The notes beneath the pieces were generated by a model. That model was not told where the DNA came from. It worked only from the letters and a program-made list of their open reading frames with translations, and did not search any database. Positions 16,142 through 20,832 of a stretch of DNA of 20,832 bases are shown here, piece by piece. How positions within the stretch are numbered: position 1 is the stretch's first letter; the number at the start of each line of letters is the position of its first letter. Both the position numbers and the translations under genes were made by a program. Origin of the DNA: Promethearchaeota archaeon (GTDB taxonomy: Archaea; Asgardarchaeota; Lokiarchaeia; Sigynarchaeales; SOKP01); assembly GCA_014730295.1 (NCBI GenBank), contig WJIN01000316.1:1-20832 (forward strand), written 5' to 3'.

Positions 16142-16876
16142 TTAATTTAATTTATTTATTTTAGTGGCGGCTTCCTCAATCAAAAGAGTTGCCATTCCTA
16201 ATGGGGTATTTCTTCTAATTAAGGCCGATAGAACCATATTCTCATTTATTTTGTATAAAATTAAATGTCGACCCTCATATGAGAGAATAATTTGATCTAG
16301 TAAATATTTTTTTGATTTCCAGAATGCATCGATTTGCCGTAAACAAAGTTCTAAAAAATCACGGTTCCATTCTTTTGTTAACGGAACTCCCGAACCTGAG
16401 ATTAGATCAGAATCTAATATCTCTGAGTTAGATCGAAATTCTTCCAATATACCTACATAACGCTTTCTCATCCCATCACTAATTCCAAGATTAGATCGAG
16501 AATTGATTATATTATCAACTATTTGTTTAATACCCGGCAAATCATCTTCTGTAATTAATTCGTTGTTAAGTTTCTGCTTATATTCTGAATAAATTTTTTC
16601 TTTTAAATATTCTAAATTTTCTTTCACATTTATGATGCTGTCAACTTTATCAAAAATTGCTACATAAATAAGATCTTCATCTTTATTGCTTTCAAATAAA
16701 AGCCGATAAGGTCCTAACTCCAAATCTTGAATATCTGCCTTGAAAAGCTGTTGAGTAAAATTAAACAATGCAGAAATGAACCCACTGGTTAAGATTTCAT
16801 TCCAGGCAATCTCACTATAAGTTCTTGAATAAATTTTTTCCCCACTTCGTCTTAATATTAAAATACTATGAATCAT
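16142..16876 (-). CDS. Longin-type protein with roadblock-like C-terminal half
   Basis: This 244-residue protein begins MIHSILILRRSGEKIYSRTY, a longin-type beta hairpin, followed by a helix (about 27-45), strands (about 52-75) and a second helix. Together these make a longin domain over residues 1-110. After a helical linker (about 95-165) the C-terminal part (about 168-244) has a helix (FLELCLRQIDAFW) and strands with pattern LDQIILSYEGRHLILYKINE...LGMATLLIEEA. It parallels the back half of the roadblock protein at 17404-17778. Longin domains bind small GTPases in eukaryotic trafficking complexes. There is no Shine-Dalgarno site; the gap to the V4R-like gene is 52 bases. Function as a GTPase regulator is inferred. 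Confidence 0.72.
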   Translation of the reverse strand: MIHSILILRRSGEKIYSRTYSEIAWNEILTSGFISALFNFTQQLFKADIQDLELGPYRLLFESNKDEDLIYVAIFDKVDSIINVKENLEYLKEKIYSEYKQKLNNELITEDDLPGIKQIVDNIINSRSNLGISDGMRKRYVGILEEFRSNSEILDSDLISGSGVPLTKEWNRDFLELCLRQIDAFWKSKKYLLDQIILSYEGRHLILYKINENMVLSALIRRNTPLGMATLLIEEAATKINKLN

Positions 16877-16928
16877 GGTTGAAAGTATCTTTTTTGAAAT
16901 TAGAATTAATTAAATGAGTTTATGTGAA

Positions 16929-17399
16929 TCATTGAATTTCTATTCTGAAAACGCAGCAAGCATTCCCCTCCGAAATTAAGTCTTCACTTAGGAACTTTAT
17001 ATTTCCAAAAGCGTTCTTTGCGGATTCGTCTATTAAACCTTCTGTATATGTACAATAAAATTTTTCAGAGATATCAATTCCTGCCCTTCTGAAAGGACAT
17101 ACTCTCACACTCACTGTTAATTCATTTCCTTCAACTTTTATATCTGATTGTCCCTTACCCAACGCAGGATCAAGAACGTCTTCCACAAATTTTTCTGCAA
17201 ATAATTCGGGTGTCCATTCATCCACATTAAACTTATCTCTCATACGTTTTTCGATTGCTTTTCCTCGACGCTCGCCTATCAATCGAAATATTGTTTGGAT
17301 GGATTCTGGACCCATCACTTTGTCTAATTCTTCCATAGTCATTCGAAACATCGACGCGATAAATTTCAATTGATCTAATTCTTTCTCTTTATCACTCAT
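16929..17399 (-). CDS. V4R/Bet3-like protein (methanogen-output-type domain)
   Basis: This 156-residue protein has a helical N-terminus (about 8-75) and a C-terminal alpha/beta domain with cysteines C101, C116, C148 and C149. The C-terminal pattern (CPF, then C-x-Y-x-EG-x-I, then a CCxFxI end) is that of the V4R/hydrocarbon-binding superfamily, which includes methanogen output domain proteins and the eukaryotic TRAPP subunit Bet3/TRAPPC3. V4R domains bind small hydrophobic ligands, often through cysteine; Bet3 proteins form the TRAPP core. The gene starts at ATG 17399 with GAGG nine bases upstream inside the end of the roadblock gene (gap 4 bases), so the two are co-translated. The Bet3 relationship rests on superfamily membership and gene context, not on a close match. 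Confidence 0.75.
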   Translation of the reverse strand: MSDKEKELDQLKFIASMFRMTMEELDKVMGPESIQTIFRLIGERRGKAIEKRMRDKFNVDEWTPELFAEKFVEDVLDPALGKGQSDIKVEGNELTVSVRVCPFRRAGIDISEKFYCTYTEGLIDESAKNAFGNIKFLSEDLISEGNACCVFRIEIQ

Positions 17400-17403
17400 A
17401 TTC

Positions 17404-17778
17404 TCATTCCTCTATTTTAAATAATTCACTTATATTATTACTTGTCTCTTCCATCTCTAATGTAATTAATCCGATGTTAGGTTCTTTATTGGTTATAACT
17501 GCCAATATAACTCTTCCGGCTCGTTTTAGAAACATATTACCTTTATCAAGTTCTAAATTTAGACTTTGGAAAGTACCATTAAATAACGCTTCTGCGGTTC
17601 TTTTGGAAGTTCCTAACAAAGCTGCGGACATTGCAGCAATCATACGTTGATTTGACTCCTCGGGTAAGGCTGATGCCACAACTAACCCATTTGTTCTAAT
17701 TACAGCCGTTCCGATAATATCGGGAACTTTCTCCTCCAAATTTTCTAAAAGTTTAAGAACCTCATCTATTTTACTCAT
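17404..17778 (-). CDS. Roadblock/LC7 (MglB-like) protein
   Basis: This 124-residue protein is a single roadblock domain, the fold of MglB, LAMTOR and dynein light-chain regulators that bind or regulate small GTPases. It shows an N-terminal helix (1-18), the strand pair GTAVIRTNGLVVASALP (about 23-38), a long helix (QRMIAAMSAALLGTSKRTAE, about 44-63), the strands of the QSLNLEL...MFLKRAGRVILAVI region (about 70-95) and a final helix. The start ATG has AAGGGGA at the proper distance (17785-17789 on the complement). It is the first gene of the minus-strand cluster, followed by the V4R-like gene (4-base gap). As dimers such proteins form platforms for GTPases; the MglA-like GTPase at 4828 is a candidate partner by analogy with MglA/MglB. 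Confidence 0.92.
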   Translation of the reverse strand: MSKIDEVLKLLENLEEKVPDIIGTAVIRTNGLVVASALPEESNQRMIAAMSAALLGTSKRTAEALFNGTFQSLNLELDKGNMFLKRAGRVILAVITNKEPNIGLITLEMEETSNNISELFKIEE

Positions 17779-17930
17779 ATTATTCCCCTTTATATGTAGT
17801 AAATAATGAAAAAATAAATTATATTGAAAATAAGTTAATTATTATATCTAAATTTTAACTAATTTAGAATATTTTTACACTTGGCTTCAAATTATTATGT
17901 ATTTTTAATAACTAACATCTGGAATCGTTT

Positions 17931-19829
17931 GTGAAAACCTCGAGCAACGTACTAAAAAATGTGGAAGTTAATCCACAACACGTCACGGTTAGAAAAAAAT
18001 GCTCAATTTCGGTAAAATTTACTCTTGATATCGACCTTCCTAAAAATTCTTTTATAATATTCAGATTTCGTGGAGGGCGTAATAATAAAAATGATTGGTA
18101 TTTTCTCCAACCCTATGATGCGAATAAAAATGGATTTTTTGAGCTTGACCTCCAAATAAGAAAAAAATTAATTCCAATAACAATTACGGGAAAGGAATTA
18201 TTGATCAAATACCTTATACTTGATTCTGATGGTATAGAAAAAGAGACAGAGATCAACTTAATACTTAAGGATACTTTAGCTCAATCTATTGTAGAAAAAA
18301 ACAAAAAAATCGAGGTTTTGATTAAGAATCCAGGTAAAGCGGAAATCATTTTAGAGAATTCTCCCACAATTCAAGTTGTCAGTGAAGAATTTGACCATAT
18401 TAATATTATCGCCCCCTCAATTATCAACTTAAATGAAGCTTTTAATTGTATTCTGCGTTTTGAAGATCGATTTAATAACCTAATCAAAAACTTTTCGGGT
18501 CATATAAAAGTCATTTGTAAAGAAGATAAAATGGAAACCCAACATTTTTGTATCGATAAGCTCATTAATGAAAAAAACGAAGTTTTAGTAAGACTATCAG
18601 ATTTAAAGATAAATAATTCAGGAGTTTATTATTTAGAGGTATTATACAACAAGATATCTTATATATCCAATCCAATTTTAAGCAAATCAGACCAAGATTT
18701 CAATTTAAAACTTTATTGGGGATATATTCATGGACATACTAATAAAAGTGATGGAATGAGAACGGTATATGAATATTTTGAGAATCTTATCAAATCTGGC
18801 TTGGATTTTGGAACCTCTACGGAGCATGATAGGCTGTATGAAACATCTAATGAAGATTTTGAAGAAATAAAACTATTAATAGAAAAGTATAATAATAGAA
18901 ACGATTTCGCCTCTTTATTCGGATATGAATATGGTACATGGTATACAGGTTATGGAGATATCTGCATTTATCACTATAGTTATAAAATACCTATATTTCG
19001 CTCTGAAATTAATAAGTATAATTCTACACCAAAACTTATTAAAAATTTACTGCCATACGAAAACAAAGTCCTTATGATTGGACATCATACTGCTTTAAGA
19101 CCAGGATACCGTAATTGGGAATATTTCGAAGAATCTCTCGAGAAATTAGTAGAAATCTATTCCACGTGGGGTAATCAAGAATACGCATACTCAGAGGGAA
19201 ATCCCATACCACCTCGATATAAATTTTTTGGCTATGGGAGATACGCGCGTAAGAGGGGAGCAATATTGGGTAAGAAGGGATGTTATGTGGCAGATGCGCT
19301 GCAGAGAGGATATAAACTCGGGTTTGTTGCAGGGGGTGATGATCATGTTGGTGTTTTTCCTTCTGGAAATGTGGATCTCGATAATGGAATTTATCCTTCA
19401 GGAATAATGGCAATCTGGGCGAACGAACTTAATCGAGAAGACTTATGGGCGGCTCTTAAGAATAGGAAGTGTTTCGGAACAACAGGTCCAAGAGTAATCC
19501 TTAAGTTTTCGGTCAATAATTCCTTTATGGGAGATATCGTACCTTTGGATGATAATAAAGAGCTAAAAAGAGAACGGATTATTAAATTAAAAATTATTAG
19601 TCCTTTGAAAATCAAAAAAATTGAAATAATACGAAATAACACTATTTTTTGCAGAAAAATCTTCAAAAGTAATAGCCTGGAGCTCAAATTAAGTGATAGA
19701 GAGGATTTTGAGGATATTTGTGTAGATCATTCTGGAAAGAAAGAAAAGTTTTTATTTTATTATCCGAGGATTTTTATGGCGGATGCGAATATGGCATGGG
19801 CAAGTCCGATTTGGATAATTAAAAATTAA
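17931..19829 (+). CDS. DUF3604/PHP-superfamily metallohydrolase with N-terminal beta domains
   Basis: This 632-residue protein has a C-terminal metal-dependent hydrolase domain (about 259-540) of the DUF3604/PHP type. Visible metal-binding motifs are HGH (267-269), TEHD (297-300), the GHHTA pair H385/H386, and GDDH (469-472). The first 250 residues are beta-rich and look like sandwich domains rather than enzyme. The exact reaction cannot be told; PHP relatives hydrolyse phosphoesters. The start is GTG at 17931 without a Shine-Dalgarno site. It is divergent from the roadblock cluster across a 152-base gap. A 12-bp inverted repeat begins 12 bases after its stop codon. No signal peptide is seen, so it is probably cytoplasmic. 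Confidence 0.85.
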   Translation: MKTSSNVLKNVEVNPQHVTVRKKCSISVKFTLDIDLPKNSFIIFRFRGGRNNKNDWYFLQPYDANKNGFFELDLQIRKKLIPITITGKELLIKYLILDSDGIEKETEINLILKDTLAQSIVEKNKKIEVLIKNPGKAEIILENSPTIQVVSEEFDHINIIAPSIINLNEAFNCILRFEDRFNNLIKNFSGHIKVICKEDKMETQHFCIDKLINEKNEVLVRLSDLKINNSGVYYLEVLYNKISYISNPILSKSDQDFNLKLYWGYIHGHTNKSDGMRTVYEYFENLIKSGLDFGTSTEHDRLYETSNEDFEEIKLLIEKYNNRNDFASLFGYEYGTWYTGYGDICIYHYSYKIPIFRSEINKYNSTPKLIKNLLPYENKVLMIGHHTALRPGYRNWEYFEESLEKLVEIYSTWGNQEYAYSEGNPIPPRYKFFGYGRYARKRGAILGKKGCYVADALQRGYKLGFVAGGDDHVGVFPSGNVDLDNGIYPSGIMAIWANELNREDLWAALKNRKCFGTTGPRVILKFSVNNSFMGDIVPLDDNKELKRERIIKLKIISPLKIKKIEIIRNNTIFCRKIFKSNSLELKLSDREDFEDICVDHSGKKEKFLFYYPRIFMADANMAWASPIWIIKN

Positions 19830-19840
19830 TCTCTATGATA

Positions 19841-19882
19841 ATTTCTTCTAAAGAAGTGTGTTTCATAATTTTTAGAAGAAAT
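19841..19882. repeat. 12-bp perfect inverted repeat downstream of the metallohydrolase gene
   Basis: ATTTCTTCTAAA (19841-19852) pairs perfectly with TTTAGAAGAAAT (19871-19882) across an 18-base spacer, starting 12 bases past the stop codon. It could form an mRNA hairpin for 3' end formation or stability, or be a binding site. No T-run follows, so it is not a bacterial-type terminator. The rest of 19830-20037 shows nothing else. Confidence 0.6.
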
Positions 19883-20037
19883 AAAATAATTAGAAACGTT
19901 TATCATCCAAAATGAATAAATTAATAAAAGAGTCGTGCTTATACTCGATTAAGGCTTTATTTCAAACAAACATTTAAATAAAAATATTTTCTCTTTTATT
20001 ATGAAGAGAACTTTCAGACTATACTAAATTGGTAAGA

Positions 20038-20196
20038 ATGACTGCTCAAGATATTAAAATACAAGACCAAGATACCTGCGAAAAATGTGCTAGTAAGATG
20101 ATAGAGAGAAAAATGTCAATCAGAGACAATGGCACAGTTCACTGGAAAAAGATAAAACAGTGTGTTGCGTGCAGGCATTGGAGACCAATAGATTAG
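20038..20196 (+). CDS. Small CxxC zinc-ribbon-like protein (52 residues)
   Basis: This gene is short. From ATG 20038 it encodes 52 residues with two CxxC pairs (C14/C17 and C42/C45) separated by 24 residues, the spacing of a zinc ribbon. The intervening segment is basic (ERK, KKIK). It probably binds one zinc ion and may bind nucleic acid or protein. There is a weak GGTAAG just before the ATG. It sits between the metallohydrolase and the metallo-beta-lactamase gene. The CxxC pairs make it likely to be real. Confidence 0.72.
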   Translation: MTAQDIKIQDQDTCEKCASKMIERKMSIRDNGTVHWKKIKQCVACRHWRPID

Positions 20197-20291
20197 AAAT
20201 AAATTCACTCCTTTTCAGATTAGAATAGATAGAATCTTTATATGATTTTTTATTACCCTAAATAGCAATAATCAAATTTTTTCTATAATGG

Positions 20292-20832
20292 ATGTTAACT
20301 TGGAATAATTTTACAGATGGAATATTTTTAGTTAAAGAACGTACAAATAGAACAAATCGTCTCAATAGTCTGATAGTTAAAAATCAAGAAGGCCCCGATA
20401 TTTTAATAGATACAAATTATCCTTTTGATGACATAGATCAACTCTATTCAAGAGTAGATGCTCCTGCTAAACTATTGTGCTCTCATGGACATCTAGATCA
20501 TACAGCTCATGCATTCTATCATCTAAAAAAATATGAAACCCCAATATTTTGTCCAATTCAAGAACAGGACTATTTGACAAATTTTGAACGTTTGTTGGAT
20601 ATTGTAGGATTTAAAAAATTGCATTTAGCTTCTAAATATAGGATGATGACCAGAGAGTATATGAAATATTCTGAATGTGAGGAAGTTTCCACATTTTCTC
20701 CGGGAAAGGACAATTTTCAAACGGATCATTATATGATAGAATCCATACATGTACCGGGGCATTCTCCGGGTCATACGGCATTTTCAATTCAATCCTATAA
20801 TGATGAATTAACCCCAATACTCTATGTATCAG
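20292..20832 (+). CDS. Metallo-beta-lactamase-fold hydrolase, cut by the window end
   Basis: From ATG 20292 an open frame of 180 codons runs off the window. It carries the metal-binding signature SHGHLDH (64-70: H65, H67, D69, H70) and the later HxxGH (H157 and H161 in VPGHSPGHT), which are the typical ligand sites of the metallo-beta-lactamase superfamily. Likely roles are hydrolysis of a thioester, ester or phosphodiester. The N-terminal strands (GIFLVKER, LNSLIVKN, DILIDTN) fit the fold. The start is inferred: a nearby ATG at 20288 is in another frame and hits a stop six codons later. No Shine-Dalgarno site is seen. The C-terminal end is missing. Confidence 0.88.
   Translation, partial: MLTWNNFTDGIFLVKERTNRTNRLNSLIVKNQEGPDILIDTNYPFDDIDQLYSRVDAPAKLLCSHGHLDHTAHAFYHLKKYETPIFCPIQEQDYLTNFERLLDIVGFKKLHLASKYRMMTREYMKYSECEEVSTFSPGKDNFQTDHYMIESIHVPGHSPGHTAFSIQSYNDELTPILYVS

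Noticed and set aside
20632..20817. 61-residue minus-strand frame at the window end
   Set aside because: It lies antisense inside the metallo-beta-lactamase gene, whose motifs are clear on the plus strand.
1..20832. tRNA, rRNA, CRISPR array or intact insertion sequence
   Set aside because: No cloverleaf-type T-arm sequence, ribosomal RNA stretch, regular spaced repeat or transposase reading frame was seen in any gap.

Overview
The window is AT-rich throughout and reads like a chromosome segment of an Asgard archaeon (Lokiarchaeia-like). The main reasons are a Ras/Rab-type small GTPase, a second GTPase of the MglA/Arf-like type, and roadblock, longin and V4R/Bet3-like proteins of the kind that regulate such GTPases. 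Archaeal traits support this: HdrB/HdrC-like iron-sulfur proteins, the DUF39 plus NIL-ferredoxin homocysteine pathway, and XRE-CBS regulators. Genus and species cannot be told from the sequence. I found no rRNA, tRNA, CRISPR array or intact transposon.

Layout. From 59 to 4770 the plus strand carries a Rab-like GTPase, a DedA/VTT membrane protein, an EamA transporter, a small unknown protein, a longin-like plus winged-helix protein and a three-helix membrane protein. From 4828 to 6576 the minus strand carries an MglA-like GTPase and a short-chain dehydrogenase. A plus-strand surface protein (6845-8158) and a minus-strand CrtI-like FAD oxidoreductase (8190-9731) follow. Next is an HdrC-HdrB pair (9972-11549). 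A 472-base gap follows; it holds a decayed DUF433 antitoxin-like gene and a long hairpin.

From 12022 to 14602 there is a probable sulfur/methionine locus: the DUF39-CBS homocysteine-synthesis protein and its NIL-ferredoxin partner lie on the minus strand, and an XRE-CBS regulator is transcribed divergently. A second EamA transporter follows. From 15709 to 17778 a tight minus-strand cluster encodes a roadblock protein, a V4R/Bet3-like protein, a longin protein with a roadblock-like tail, and a small protein with a roadblock-like pattern. A DUF3604/PHP metallohydrolase (17931-19829), an unlisted 52-residue CxxC protein and a truncated metallo-beta-lactamase-fold protein end the window.

How the genes fit together. 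The most interesting theme is GTPase control. Two GTPases, a longin-winged-helix protein and a four-gene roadblock/V4R/longin cluster lie within 18 kb. In eukaryotes, longin and Bet3 folds build TRAPP (a Rab exchange factor), longin and roadblock folds build Ragulator, and longin plus winged-helix proteins occur in NPRL2/3. The four-gene cluster is therefore a candidate archaeal GTPase-regulating complex; this is inference from fold patterns and gene order. The second theme is sulfur metabolism, with CBS ligand-sensing domains on both the enzyme and its divergent regulator.
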